A stretch of DNA of 64,000 nt from Cryptomeria japonica (taxonomy: Eukaryota; Streptophyta; Pinopsida; Cupressales; Cupressaceae): contig NC_081409.1 of the NCBI RefSeq assembly GCF_030272615.1, positions 471,442,573 through 471,506,572 on the forward strand, written 5' to 3'. A program made the position numbers and the translations under genes. Numbering within the stretch: position 1 is the stretch's first letter; every line of letters begins with the position of its first letter. The notes beneath the pieces were generated by a model. The model ran no database searches. It was not told the origin of the DNA and saw only the letters and a list, made by a program, of their open reading frames with translations. Shown here piece by piece: positions 11,766-24,473 of this stretch.

Positions 11766-12354
11766 AAGAAATTCAAAAAATTTAAATGATACTGGGGAAT
11801 GATATAAAAAATTTCTATCAAGTGAAACCCATGAGTCTAACCAAAATTCATTTGGGGAAGAGTCATACAAGTTTACGAATCTGAAAGTTATTTTCAGATT
11901 TGAAAGTGTGTACCCTAGAAATTCTTGTTGCTAAGAAATTAGAAAATTATTATCTGACTCTACTGTGTGTGGTATGACCTAGAAATCTAAAAGTGTTTCA
12001 GAGTGAAGATCAGTGGTTTGAATTTTATTCCACTTCAGGGAGGTGCCGACTCTGTAAGAACGAACCTGAGATTTGGAGGAGTTCTTCAAATTTCCAGTCA
12101 GAAGTGAAGTGAACAGCAAAAACAAATTTACTCCAGGTATTCCTCATTGTTGAGGTAGTTATTTGTTCCTTCATAGGTGAGAAGGTCACCATAGAAAGGA
12201 AAAGAAATTCATACTTCACATATTGCCTATTTTGAAAAGTTTTAGTTAAAGCATGGGTGAAGTATTTTGAATAATAGAGAAGATAAACTCCAATAGCAAA
12301 TAAATTTTATTGGTTGAAAATAGTGAATGTATTCAGGAAAGATTGCAACTAGTA

Positions 12355-14427
12355 ATGGATTGTTGTATAAATTTCTCTATTAAAGGTTATGTGCCATTTT
12401 GTTTTGATGGCATACCTGGTTACCCGAATCAGATTCCAAGTGACATTAGGAAGAATTTACCATTGTTTAATGGGGACCAGTTACAATCAGCAAGGATGCA
12501 TGTGCAAAACTTTGTTGATTTAATGAATGACTATGAAATTTGTCATGAGGATGTTTGCATGAAGTTGTTTGTGCAGAGCTTGAAAGGGGATGCCAGGATT
12601 TGGTTCTCATTTTTGCAGGAAGCTTCTATTCCCTCATGGGAAGAATTAGTTGCCTCTTTTCTTGAGTAATTTGCTGAGAGAATAAACTTTAATGATGCAC
12701 TGAGGAAATTGATGCAGATCAGAATTGAGGAAGGTGAGTTAATGTCGACCTTCAATGTCAAATTCTCCAAAGCACTGGCTGAGATCCCACAAGGGTATAA
12801 ACTAAATGATGAAGTGTCTTTAGTGATTTATTTGGATGCCTTTGGAAGTAAGATGAGTTACAGGTTGAGGGATAAAGAGCCAAAGACATTGTATCAAGCA
12901 TTTGTGATAGCCATGGACATAGAGAAAAATTTAAAATATGGCATTCCTAAAAGACTTGTATCTGTTGGTGTCTATTGTCATAACGTTTGTAATGCTGCAA
13001 CTAAGTGTGAAGTGAGGAATAATGTTCAGAGTTTTGGTGTTAGTACTTGTGTTGGCAACCATGATAATTTAATTCCCTTTGAAAATCAGAGTTGTTTGGT
13101 GCAAACAATGGTTGATCCTCACTTAGATATTGATAATGTCAATTGTGTCGAAGATGGAGTAAAAGTATTTTCAGATTTCACTTTAGATTTCACTTCTTAT
13201 AAACATGTTGATGATCTTTCTAATTTGAAAGTTATGCACAAAGTTAATTCAGAAAATCTCAATGGTACGCATGATTGCAATGAAAATATAGCACACATTG
13301 ATGGACAAATTTTTAAAGAATGTCACATGGAACAGTAAAGTGCAATGCAATTCCAAAAGATTGAAGAACTTAGGAAAGCTCTTGAAGTTGTGGACAAGAA
13401 GGTTCAAATGTTGGAGAGCCTTAGAGTTATTGATAAAGACCTTCTGCAATATGGTGAAGAGGATTCTCCAGAAAAGGACTGTGATTTGAATGCTTATACA
13501 TTTGATGAACAACATGTTGATCTAACAGATGGTTTCATGATGGAAAATTTAAGTGAACATGCTGGATATTCATCAAATGAAGTAAATGGTAGTGGTATTC
13601 ATCTCTGTTCTTTGACTGGTGATGAGTGTTCTATTGGTAAAAAGGATCAGTTGTGGCAAGATAAGTATGACTATTTTGATTCTCAAAATGATGGTCATAG
13701 GATGAAATCTTGTGGTTGTGAAACATGGAACATTGAGGATAGTTCCAGCCAAGTTTCATTTTCCTCTTTGTCTGATGAAGATGATTATGATGATAGGGCA
13801 GATGATATCTTTAGAAATTTTTCTAATGTTTTATTCAATGTTGATATAGATACAAACCAACCACTTCATTGTCATAATGTTCATAAGGGGATTCTTCATT
13901 TGGTTTCTAACCCTTTGTATGAAGAAATAACTGATCAGCCAGATGTTGTAAATGATGAACTAGTTCATGATGTTGATACCATTCCATGCAACAGTGAAAT
14001 GTGTAGGGATGGAGATTTTTGTAATGGGTTGCTTGCTAGTGTGTTTGAACCCCATCTTGAAGTTTTTCATGTGAAGATGAGTGAATGTGTAAATCTTACT
14101 TCATATTATATGCTTGAGCCAGAGGTATGTTCATTTTTTCAAGAGTGGGATGTTGAAGATGCTGATTTATTTCACTTAGTAGATGATGAAAAGAATGGAT
14201 ACGTTTCAGTGGTTGATCATGAAAGTAAGGTTCAAAATTATGTTCATGATGAGTATGCATATAATGCTGATTGGAAAAGCATGCTGAAAGATGTGTTTTG
14301 TAATAAAAACATTTCTCTGATGATCAGTGTTTGCTTCAGATTGTTTACATTATTAAGTGATGAGAATCAGATTTTTGATAAGGGAAAGAGTTGGTTTAGA
14401 CTTTCGTGGTTGGGAGCCATTTTATAA
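12355..14427 (+). pseudogene. Gag-like polyprotein of array A, copy 1 (two nonsense codons)
   Basis: One frame of about 690 codons from the ATG at 12355 to TAA at 14425, interrupted by TAA at 12667 and TAA at 13336. Copy 2 has CAA at both places. Residues about 30-110 match the Retrotrans_gag pattern of Ty3-type capsids (LFVQSLKGDARIWFSFL, then SIPSWEELVASFL). The remainder is acidic, with an Asp/Glu-rich stretch (SDEDDYDDRADD) around 13772-13806 and the motif LSDENQIFD near the C-terminus. I see no CCHC knuckle and no protease motif. A TTG at 12310 would extend the frame, but ATG 12355 is preferred because only TAA at 12301 closes the frame upstream and no ATG precedes it. It would build virus-like particles, relying on enzymes from other elements. 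Confidence 0.8.
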
Positions 14428-14637
14428 GTATGTTTGTATATCTTGTATAGTCGCTTTTCTTTCAGTTGTGTGGTTTTCAATAAAGTGCCCTGCTATTTGG
14501 GTAGAATAAGGAGCCCTCATTTTTTAGAAGAGAAGAGAAGAGATGAGAGAATGATCCATTTTTTGGGTGGTCTTCTTAACCATAGACTCTAGATTCTTGT
14601 GTTGATCTTGCAATTAACCATCCCCAGTCAGAGCCAC
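14428..14637 (+). other. 3' untranslated end of array A internal region, copy 1
   Basis: Contains a purine run (AGAAGAGAAGAGAAGAG near 14528-14544) about 90 bp before the next LTR. The bases directly before the LTR are CCATCCCCAGTCAGAGCCAC, not a classical polypurine tract. The same end sequence precedes the third LTR at 21439-21458, and a close variant ends the internal region of B. Confidence 0.6.
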
Positions 14638-17600
14638 TATTGAGACTCATTAAATTTGAGTAAGTTGAGAGGCCCATTTCAAAAAAATTCTCTGCATCTC
14701 CAAATGATCATAAAATGAGTCAGTTTGAATGGCCTAGTTAGAGAGAGGGCAAAATGGAGCCAGTTGATTTTTAGGGGGTAAGGCTTTGGAAACAATGTCT
14801 ACGCCTTTCATTTGGCCTATGTTGTGATGCGAAACTTTTAGAATTCAGTCTGGATAACTGTACCGGGTACCCATTTAGAGGGGTGAGCTGAAAGTGCATT
14901 TTAGGCACAAATGCAGATTTTATTGAGTAGCCTACTTTGGGTGTTTATATCGTTTATCCTGTTGATCTTCATGAAGAATTTCAAAATGGATTCTATTCTA
15001 TGCATAAATGTGAGTCATCATGAAAAATTTAAAGTCTCTAGCAATTCATTTGCTCAGTTTTCAAAGCTCAAACTATTTGTAGTGTGTGTGGTTTGACTAG
15101 TCCCTGTTTCAGCTGCTAGTCAGAGCCCTGTTTCGCATAAGTGCAAAAGTTGCCTCAGTAAGTGTTATGACATAATGTTTATTCTGGACTATTGTTGGTA
15201 TGAATAAACAGTTATGTTTCAAGTTTCAAGCCTATGCCAATCCATTTGATCGGTTTTCAAAAGGGTTCATTGAGTCATCATTTTCAGTGATCCGTACTTT
15301 CATTGCTATATACGTTAAAGTAGCCATTTTCACGAGCGCACTATTTGTACCCAATCAGACTTTTGGTTGAATTGAGAATTCAAAGATTTAATATTTACTT
15401 CAAGGTACCCGTGTTTCAAATTTGAGGGTCTACGGAGGTGGTTTGATATTTTTGAGAAACGCATCATGTGTTGCCAGAACATTGACTTCGTCAGGTCCAC
15501 AGTGTCGACAAATTCAATTGGACATTTTCAAAAATTAATATCTCTGCACTTGGGACTCATCTTGCGAAACTATTTGGTAGAGTTCATTCTTGTATATCAG
15601 AGTACACACCTGTCAGATAGCGATGTCCAGAAAGGTGTTTTGACCACTTTGAAAATTACGTCTTCGCGATTAAATGTGAAAATGTGGCGTAAGTGCCTGA
15701 AAGTTGCGAAACTCAGTCTGATGATCCGAAAATGGTGCCGATCGATTCCAGAGGTATTTTTAAGGTCAGTTGTATGAAAATGAAAAAAAAATTAGTTGGA
15801 CCCACTTTGGGGCCCAACCTAGCTCATGCCCGTACATTGATTTTATTGGCGACTTTGTTTACTAAAAGATTTTCAGAATATCTGAATGTGGATTTTGATT
15901 ATGAGACATGTTATAAGAGTGATGATGATAAAATTTATCTCCTATGCAGTTGCAATAAAGAGGCGCATTTACTAAACCAAATTGCAAATTGGCAGTTAAC
16001 AAAAGAGACCGCAGATACTCACAGGCAAGTGTGTAACAGAGTAAAGATATTATTGGGCATTGTTGTAGCAATATGATAATAAATAGATTAAAGCAATGGA
16101 AATGAGGGAAGCCAAGTCTCTTCTCAGAAAAGCCAGAGAGATTAACCTGCCTAGTGTTAGAATCATCAAAATGTCCCAAACAAATGCAACAATAATGACT
16201 TCCTTGTCTGTGGCATGATGGCTATCAAAAAACAACATCAAATAACTTTCAAGCCAATGCAATGTGGTGGTGCAGAGCATGTTAAAGGGGCCATTGAAAC
16301 TTCAAGCAAACTTGTTGGCAGGAGTAAATCCCATCCCATGTGGGAGTTGAAGGGCAATTCAGAAACTCTTAATCAAATGCAAATAGCTGAATTAACTAGC
16401 AGTCATCCCTCACATGGTGCCTCCTTCACTCCCTCACGGTGCTGGTTGGGCAGAAAACTAACAAAGGAAATGCAAACAAGGAAAATGCAAATTGGCTGGT
16501 TCAAAGCCATAAATCCCTCTTTCACATGGAGCATGGTTTTGAAAGATATTTGGGGGTTTTAAGATTTATTCAAAACTCCAGATTGACATGGAAATGGGCA
16601 GCCAATAACCATCACTTCCTTCCCTTCTACATGGGGTTTTTTGAAAGTCTCTTAGCAGATACATCCCTGTGTGTGGTGGATGGAGTGATGAAAGAGGCTA
16701 TTAGAAACTTTCATACAAATGCAATAGCTGCGTGGCTGGTAAAAGGCATTAAAAACATGTTCCAGCAAGTGCAAATTGGCAGTTCACGTGGATGGTGAAG
16801 GAGGGGCGTTGAAGGATGTTTCTAGCTAGCAGATGTAAACTAGCCATTCTCCTCCTCTGCAATCAGCCATTAACACTCAGTAAAAGCTTCAAAATGTATT
16901 TTCAGGCTAAAATGCATTATCCCACATTGGCTGGGCAGGAGCATTTTTTGGTATTTATATGTAAAAATCCACCCATCCATAGTGTCAAAGCCACAAAAGG
17001 CTTTTGACGGATGGTGTTGATGGGTGCCCAAGGCGGACCCGACGCGCATGGGTGCAGATGCCAAGGCGACTAAGGAGGCTGACTGAGTGGTGACCAAGTG
17101 GACCCCATGCAGGTGCGAATCCCGAGGCCGACAAAATTTTGCAGAGAAGGAGCAAATTAAATAGCGAGCAGGTCATAAGTAGATCAACGGTCAGCGTGAT
17201 TTCACAAGCCAAAGATGCACACTAGTTAGCCATCGCGAAATGGCGAAAAGCTTAGGCTGAAAATTGTGTGAAATGGTGAAGGTTAAAGACCCTGCATGTT
17301 CGAGATGATCTGATGGTCGGTATGACTTCGCGAAGGAAAAATGCACGTTGAATAAGGTCTGTGAAATGGCGAAAGGCAGGTGGCAAGATGACATGGCGGT
17401 CTAGCTTGCGGGTCCTGTCCAGTGGCGATGATGTGGCGTTGAGGTGGCACATAGGTGGTAGACACATGGCGATGACATGGCAGTCCACAAAGCAGTCTAG
17501 TGGTGATGACGAGGTGGACACATGGTGAAAGATGATGTGTCATCCCAGGTGGTGCCCAATGGGTCCCATTAATGAATCGCAGGTCGCCACGTGGCAGGAC

Positions 17601-17638
17601 GCAGGGTATGTAAAATGGGTGAGAAATTAAAATTAAAT

Positions 17639-17656
17639 GTATAGTTGAAACTATAC
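17639..17656. repeat. 18-bp palindrome in LTR A (middle copy)
   Basis: Identical to the copy at 11748-11765 (GTATAGTT-GA-AACTATAC). Confidence 0.8.
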
Positions 17657-18654
17657 AAGAAATTCAAAAAATTTAAATGATGGAGGCATAAAAATGAATT
17701 AATTCACCCAAAGGTCTATTTTTTGCCAAAATATGAAGTGTTATATATTACCAGAAAGCTCTCGGGATAAGGAATCCAATCAAGTAGTTAGTTTGAACAA
17801 ATGTGGGATATTTCGAGAGCAATTTCTATAGGAAAGAGAAAGGGATTGAAATTCAATTGGAAAAAGAGACACTTGGCTTGTTCTGATGAAATCTAATGTT
17901 TTTCCCTCTCCTTATTCCAATTTTCTTCTCATTGTAAGGGTTCTAGAAATTTGGAGAATGGCTCCATATTTTCATGGTTTCCAATTCTGAGTTCTCTTCA
18001 AGATTGTACAGGGCAGGGCTTTTCTTTTAGTAATGGAGTTCAGTTCTTTTCTATAGGTGTTCTTAGTTGCAGGTTCTTGTGTATGTAAGGCATGCATAAA
18101 TTCGTACAAAATTTGTCTCTGAAACGTAATCTCATTTTATTTAAATCTGATTCTTAAGGAGGATCAAGTTGGTCATGAGAAGCCATGTCTGTGAGTGTAA
18201 TGTTGGTTTGTAGGTAATCTTCAAGGAAGATTTTAAACTCTATGAACAAACATTAATAAAATAGGGATTATGTTTTTGGATCTGATATTTTCTGTGGATG
18301 AGCTGAGTAATGCATTTATGCAAGGCATTAAATGCAGGAATACTTAAGAATTAAGATGGATCTATAGTATAAGTTTTCATCTATAGTTTGATTTGTGACT
18401 CTATTGCCCTTGGATAAGGCATTGATCCTGCAATTAAGGGGATTCTCAAACCAATCAAAAATCCAATGAGGATATCTTTAGTTTATGTTATGTTTTGAAA
18501 CGTTTCATCTATCTCATGCTCAAACATAGCTAAGTTTTATGTGTAGATCTAGCCTATCTGCAGTAAACTACTTGTTATAGAGCCCTAGTGAGATTGATCT
18601 GTTTATGTTGATGCAATTATGTATCTGTAATCATTGTATTTAATGCATCAAAAG

Positions 18655-18687
18655 GGTATACCCGCCTAGGTTTTGCAGAGCCTAAAA
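18655..18687 (+). promoter_or_regulatory. Shared LTR leader module, family A middle LTR
   Basis: GGTATACCCGCCTAGG is followed by TTTTGCAGAGCCTAAA. It lies about 120 bp before the LTR end and well downstream of the TATA-like box, so it should be in the transcribed leader. Counterparts occur in LTR families B, C and Z. Confidence 0.6.
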
Positions 18688-18811
18688 AGTAGAAGGATTT
18701 AGATCCTTGTCATGTTGTCCAAGCCCCGAGGTTCTTCATAGATTGAATTGGCTACTTCATAGATCAATTGTAGGTGTGCTCGGGTTAATGAGCTTTGATG
18801 AACAACAAAAA

Positions 18812-18829
18812 TGGCGACTCTGCTAGGGA
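18812..18829 (+). other. Primer-binding site of array A, second internal region
   Basis: TGGCGACTCTGCTAGGGA lies four bases after the LTR end. It is very close to the PBS type known from plant Tat/Ogre Ty3 elements (tRNA-Arg), which supports Ty3 rather than copia affinity. In copy 1 only the CTGGGGA end survives, at 11792-11798. Confidence 0.75.
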
Positions 18830-19385
18830 ATGATATAAAAAAAAATTGTCAAGTGAAACCCATCAATCTAGCCAAAATTCATTTGGGGAAGAGTCATAGA
18901 AGTTTATGAATCTGAAAGTTATTTTTAGATTTGAAAGTGTGTACCTTGGAAATTCTTGTTGCTAAGAAATTAGAAAATTATTATGTGACTCTACTGTGTG
19001 TGGTATGACCCAGAAATCTGAAAGTGTTTCAGAGTGAAGATCAGTGGTTTGAATTTTATTCCTCTTCAGGGAGGTGGCGACTCTGTAAGAACAAACCTGA
19101 GATTTGGAGGAGTTTTTCAAATTTCCAGTCAGAAGTGAAGTGAACAGCAACAACAAATTTACTCTAGGTATTCCTCATTGTTGGGGTAGTTATTTGTTCC
19201 TTATTAGGTGAGAAGGTCACCATCGAAAGGAAAAGAAATTCATACTTCACATATTGCCTATTTTGAAAATTTTCAGTTAAAGCATGGGTGAAGTATTTTG
19301 AATAATAGAGAAGATAAACTACAGCTGCAAATAAATTTTATTGGTTGAAAATAGTGAATGTATTCAGGGAAGATTGCAGCTAGTA

Positions 19386-21240
19386 ATGGATTGTTGTAGA
19401 AATTTCTCTATTAAAGGTTATGTGCCATTTTGTTTTGATGGCATACATGGTTACCCGAATCAGATTCCAAGTGACATTAGGAAGCATTTACCATTGTTTA
19501 ATGGGGACTAGTTACAATCAGCAAGAATGCATGTGCAAAACTTTGTTGATTTAATGAATGACTATGAAATTTGTCATGAGGATGTTTGCATGAAGTTGTT
19601 TGTGCAGAGCTTGAAAGGGGATGCCAGGATTTGGTTCTCATTTTTGCAGGATGCTTCTATTCCCTCATGGGAAGAATTAGTTGCCTCTTTTCTTGAGCAA
19701 TTTGCTGAGAGAATAAACTTTAATGATGCACTGAGGAAATTGATCGAGATCAGAATTGAGGAAGGTGAGTTAGTGTCGATCTCCAATGTCAGATTCTCCA
19801 AAGCACTGGCTGAGATCCCACAAGGGTATAAACTAAATGATGAAGTGTCTTTAGTGATTTATTTGGATGCCTTTGGGAGTAAGATGAGTTACAGGTTGAG
19901 GGATAAAGAGCCAAAGACATTACATTAGGCATTTGTGACAGCCATGGACATAGAGAAAAATTTAAAATATGGCATTCCTAAAAGACTTGTATCTGTTGGT
20001 GTCTGCTATGATAATGTTTGTAATGTTGCAACTAAATGTGAAGTGAGGAATAATATTCAGAGTTTTGGTGTTCATACTTGTGTTGGCAACCATGATAATT
20101 TAAATCCCTTTGAAAATCCAAGTTGTTTGGTGCAAACAATGGTTGATCCTCACTTAGATATTGATAATGTCAATTGTGTCGAAGATGAAGTAAAAGTATT
20201 TTCAGATTTCACTTCTTATAATCATGTTGGTGATCTTTCTAATTTGAAAGTTATGCACAAAGTTAATTTAGAAAATCTTAATGGTACACATGATTGCAAT
20301 GAAAATATAGCACACATGATGAACAAATTTTTAAAGAATGTCACATGCAACAGCAAAGTGCAATGCAATTCTAGAAGATTGAAGAACTTAGGAAATCTTC
20401 TGAAGTTGTGGACAAGAAGGTTCAAATGTTGGAGAGCCTTAGAGTTATTGATTTATTGGTAAAAAGGATCAGTTGTGGCAAGAAAAGTATGACTATTTTG
20501 ATTCTCAAAATGATGGTCATAGGATGAAATCTTGTGGTTGTGAAACATGGAACACTGAGGATAGTTCCAGCCAAGTTTCATTTTCCTCTTTTTCTGATGA
20601 CGATGATTATGATGATAGGGCAAATGATATCTTTAGCAATTTTTCTAATGTTTTATTCAATGTTGATATAGATACAGACCAACCACTTCATTGTCATAAT
20701 GTTCATAAGGGGATTCTTCATTTGGTTTCTAACCCTTTGTATGAAGAAATAACTGATCAACTAGATGTTGTAAATGATGAACTCGTTCATGATGTTGATA
20801 CCATTCCATGCAGCAGTGACATGTGTTAGGATGGAAATATTTATAATGGGTTGCTTGCTAGTGTGTTTGAACCCCATCTTGAAGTTTTTCATGCGAAGAT
20901 GAGTGAATGTGTAAATCTTACTTCAGATTATATGCTTGAGCCAAAGGTATGTTCTTTTTTTCAAGAGTGGGATGTTAAAGATGTTGATTTATTTCACTTA
21001 GTAGATGATGAAAAGAATGGATACGTTTCAGTGGTTGATCATGAAAGTAAGGTTCAAAATTATGTTCATGATGAGTATGCATATAATGTTGATTGGAAAA
21101 GCATGCTGAAATATGTGTGTCGTAATAAAAACATTTCTCTGATGATCAGTGTTTGCTCAAATTGTTTACATTATTAAGTGATGAGAATCAGATTTTTGAT
21201 AAGGGAAAGAGTTGGTTTAGACTTTAGTTGTTGGGAGCCA
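19386..21240 (+). pseudogene. Gag-like polyprotein of array A, copy 2 (frameshifted, with internal deletion)
   Basis: Homologous to 12355-14427. The Retrotrans_gag region at 19527-19928 is better preserved, for example CAA at 19698 where copy 1 has TAA. Two stops are TAG: 19509, where copy 1 has CAG, and 19926, where copy 1 has CAA. Near 20450 roughly 190 bp present in copy 1 are missing and the frame changes, and the acidic C-terminal part then continues at 20473-21177. The DENQIFD motif survives out of frame at 21180-21200. The two copies are damaged at different sites, so they decayed separately after the duplication or came from different parents. Confidence 0.8.
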
Positions 21241-24200
21241 TTTTATAAGTATGTTTGCATATCTTGTACAGTCACTTTTCTTTCAATTGTGTGGTTTTCA
21301 ATAAAGTTCCATGTTGTTTAGGTAGAATAAGGAGCCCTCAGTTTTGAGAAGAGAAGAGAAGAGATGAGAGAATGATCCATTTTTTGGGTGGTCTTCTTAA
21401 CCATAGACTCTAGATTCTTGTGTTGATCTTGCAATCAACCATCCCCAGTCAGAGCCACTATTGGGACTCATTAAATTTGAGTAATTTGAGAGGCCCATTT
21501 CAAAAAAATTCTCTGCATCTCCAAATGGTCATAAAATGAGTCAGTTTGAATGGCCTAGTTAGAGAGAGGGCAAAATGGAGCCAGTTGATTTTTAGGGGGT
21601 AAGGATTTGGAAACATGTCCTACACCTTTCATTTGACCTATGTTGTGATTTGAAACTTTCAGAATTTAGTCTAGATAAGTGTACCAGGTACCCATTTCGA
21701 GGGGTGAGCTGAAAGTGCATTTTAGGCACAAATGCAGATTTTATTGAGTAGCCTACTTTGGGTGTTTATATCTTTTGCCTTGTTATCGTCATGAATAATT
21801 TAAAAATGGATTGGATTATATGTGTAAATTTGAGTCAGCATGAAAAATTTCAAGTCTCTATCAATTCATTTGCTCAGTTTTCAAAGCTCGAACTCTTTGC
21901 AGTTTGTGTGGTTTCACTAGTCCCTGTTTCAGCTGCTAGTCGGAGCCCTGTTTCACATAAGTGTAAAAGCTGCCTCAATAAGTGTTAAGACATAATGTTT
22001 ATTCCAGGATATTGTTGGTATGAATAACAAGCTATGTTTCAAGTTTCAATCCTCTGCCAATCCATTTGATCGGTTTTCAAAAGTGTTCATTGAGTCATCG
22101 TTTTCAGTGATCCGTATTTTCATTGCTATATCAGTTAAAGTAGCCATTTTCACGAGTGCACTATTTGTACCCAGTCAAACTTTTGGTCAAACTGAGAATT
22201 TAAAGATTTAATATGTACTTCAAGGTACCTGTATTTCAAATTTGAGGGTCTATGAAGGTCGTTTGATATTTTTGAGAAAGGCATCATGTGTTGCCAGAAC
22301 ATTGACTTCATCAGGTCCGCAGTGTCGACAAAGCCAGTTGGGCATTTTTGAAAATAATCTCTCTGCACTCAGGACTCATCTTTAGAAACTATTTGGTAGA
22401 GTTCATTCTTGTATATCAGAGTACACGCCTGTCAGATGGCGAGGTCCAAAAAGGTGTTTTGACCACTTTGAAAATTACGTCTTCGTGATTAAATGTGAAA
22501 ATGTGGCATAAGTGCCTGAAAGTCGCAAAACTCGGTCTGATGATCCGAAAATGGTGCCAATTGATTCCATATGTTTTTTTAAGGTTCGTCAAGTATTTCT
22601 AAGGTCAGTTGTATGAAAATGAAATTTTTTTTAGTCGGACCCACTTTGGGGCCCGACCTGGCTCATGCCTGTACATTGATTTTATTGGCGACTTTGTTTA
22701 CTAAAAGATTTTCGGAATATCTGAATGTGGATTTTGATTATGAGACATGTTATAAGAGTGATGATGATAAAATTCATCTCTTGTGCAGTCTCAATAAAGA
22801 GGCACATTTACTAAACCAAATTGCAAATTGGTAGTTAATAAAAGAGACCGCAGATACTCCCAGGCAAGTATGTAACAGAGTAAAGATATTATTGGGCATT
22901 GTTGCAGCAATATGATAATAAATAGATTAAAGCAATGGAAATAAGGGAAGCCAAGTCTCTTCTCAGAAAAGCTAGAGAGATTAACATGCTTAGTGTTAGA
23001 ATCATCAAAATGTCCCAAACATATGCAACAATAGTGACTTCCTTGTCAGTGGCGTGATGGCTGTCAAAAAACAATGCAATGTGGTGGTGCAGAGCATGTT
23101 AAAGGGGCCATTGAAACTTCAAGCAAACTTGTTGGTAGGAGTAAATCCCATGCCACGTGGGAGTTGAAGGGCAATTCAGAAACTCTTAATCAAATGCAAA
23201 TGACAGAATTAACTAGCAGTCCTCCCTCACGTGGTTCCTCCTTCACTCCCTCATGGTGCTGGTTGGGCAAAAAATTAACAAGGCAAATGCAAACAAGGAA
23301 AATGCAAATTAGCTAGTTCAAAGCCATAAATCCCTCTTTCACGTGGAGCGTGGTTTTGAAAGATATTTGGGGGTTTTTAGATTTATTCTAAACTCTAGAT
23401 TGACATGGAAATGGGCAGCCAATAACCAGCACTTCCTTCCCTTCTGCGTGGGGTTTTCTGAAAGTCTCTCAGCAGATACATCCCTGTGCGTGGTGGATGG
23501 AGTGATGAAAGAGGCCATTAGAAACTTTCATACAAATGCAATAGCTGCGTGGCTGGTAAAAGGCATTAAAAACATGTTCCAACAAGTGCAAATTGGCAGT
23601 TCACATGGGTGGTGAAGGAGGGGCGTTGAAGGATGTTTATAGCTGGCAGATGTAAACCAACCATTCTCCTCCTTTGCAATCAGCCATTAACACTTAGTAA
23701 AAGCTTCAAAATGTATTTTCAAGCTAAAATGCATTATCCCACATTGGCTGGGCAGGAGCATTTTTTGGAATTTACAAGTAAAACTCCACCCATCCATAGT
23801 GTCAAAGCCACAAAAGGCTTTTGATGGATGGTGTTGATGGGTGCCCAAGGTGGACCCCACACGTGTGGGTGTGGATCCAAAGGCGATCGAGGAGACTGAC
23901 TGAGCGGCGACCAAGTGGACCCTACGTAGGCACGGATCTTGAGGTCGGCGAAATTTTTCAGAGAAGAAGCAAATTAACCAGCGAGCAGGTGCCAAGCACA
24001 TCGACGGTCAGCGTGATTTCGCAAGACAAAGATGCACACTGGTTAGCCATCATGAAATGGCAAAAAGATTAGGCCGAAAATTGTGTGAAATAGCAAAGGT
24101 TAAAGACCCTACATGTTTGAGATGATTTGACGGTCGGCGCGACTTTGCAAAGGAAAGATGCACACCAAATAAGGTCTACAAAATGGAGAAAGGCAGGTGG

Positions 24201-24455
24201 TAGGATGACATGGTGGTCCATCTCACGGGTTCTGTTCAGTGGCACTGACATGGCGCTGAGGTGACGCACAAGTGGCAGACACATGGGGATGATGTGGCAG
24301 TCCACCAAGCAGTCCAGTGGCGATGACGGGGTGGACACATGGTGAAAGATGATGTGCCATCCTAGGTGGTGCCCAGTGGGTCCCATCAACGAATCGTAGG
24401 TCACCACGTTGCAGGATGCATGGTATGTAAAATGGGTGAAAAATTAAAATTAAAT

Positions 24456-24473
24456 GTATAGTTGAAACTATAC
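24456..24473. repeat. 18-bp palindrome in LTR A (third copy)
   Basis: Identical to the copies at 11748-11765 and 17639-17656. Confidence 0.8.

Larger units (their letters stand above)
8748..11790 (+). repeat. First LTR of array A, lacking its 3' 1.1 kb
   Basis: Collinear with the second and third LTRs from TATTGGGACTC to TTTAAATGAT at 11790. It then jumps directly to CTGGGGAATGAT of the internal leader. The last roughly 1.1 kb of the LTR and the front of the PBS are missing. ATGAT occurs at both edges, so a short-homology deletion is likely. The first dinucleotide is TA rather than TG. It holds an inverted CCAAT box (CCCACATTGG, 11043-11052), a TATA-like TATTTATAAG at 11073-11082 and a palindrome at 11748-11765. 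Open frames inside it (9301-9639, 9567-9884, 9895-10197, 10378-10683, 10560-10919) are treated as LTR sequence, not genes. Confidence 0.9.
14638..18807 (+). repeat. Middle LTR of array A, full length (4170 bp)
   Basis: Runs from TATTGAGACTC to AACAACA. The 3' end is fixed by the following PBS and by agreement with the end of the third LTR. It contains a CCAAT/TATA pair (16922-16961), an 18-bp palindrome (17639-17656), a CACGTG core at 17588 and the shared leader module at 18655-18687. It has no TSD of its own, because internal regions lie on both sides. Open frames inside (15466-15777, 15693-16076, 16215-16562, 16439-16798) correspond to those in the first copy and carry no known domain. Confidence 0.9.

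Noticed and set aside
13249-13515. Minus-strand frame opposite gag A
   Set aside because: Shadow of the plus-strand gag frame. The same holds for 12543-12770, 19574-19801 and 20222-20425.
18655-18687. Leader module as a 3' splice site (TTTTGCAG followed by AG)
   Set aside because: The family B copies read TTTAGTGG or TTCAGTGG and family C reads TCCTCCAG, so the acceptor form is not conserved.
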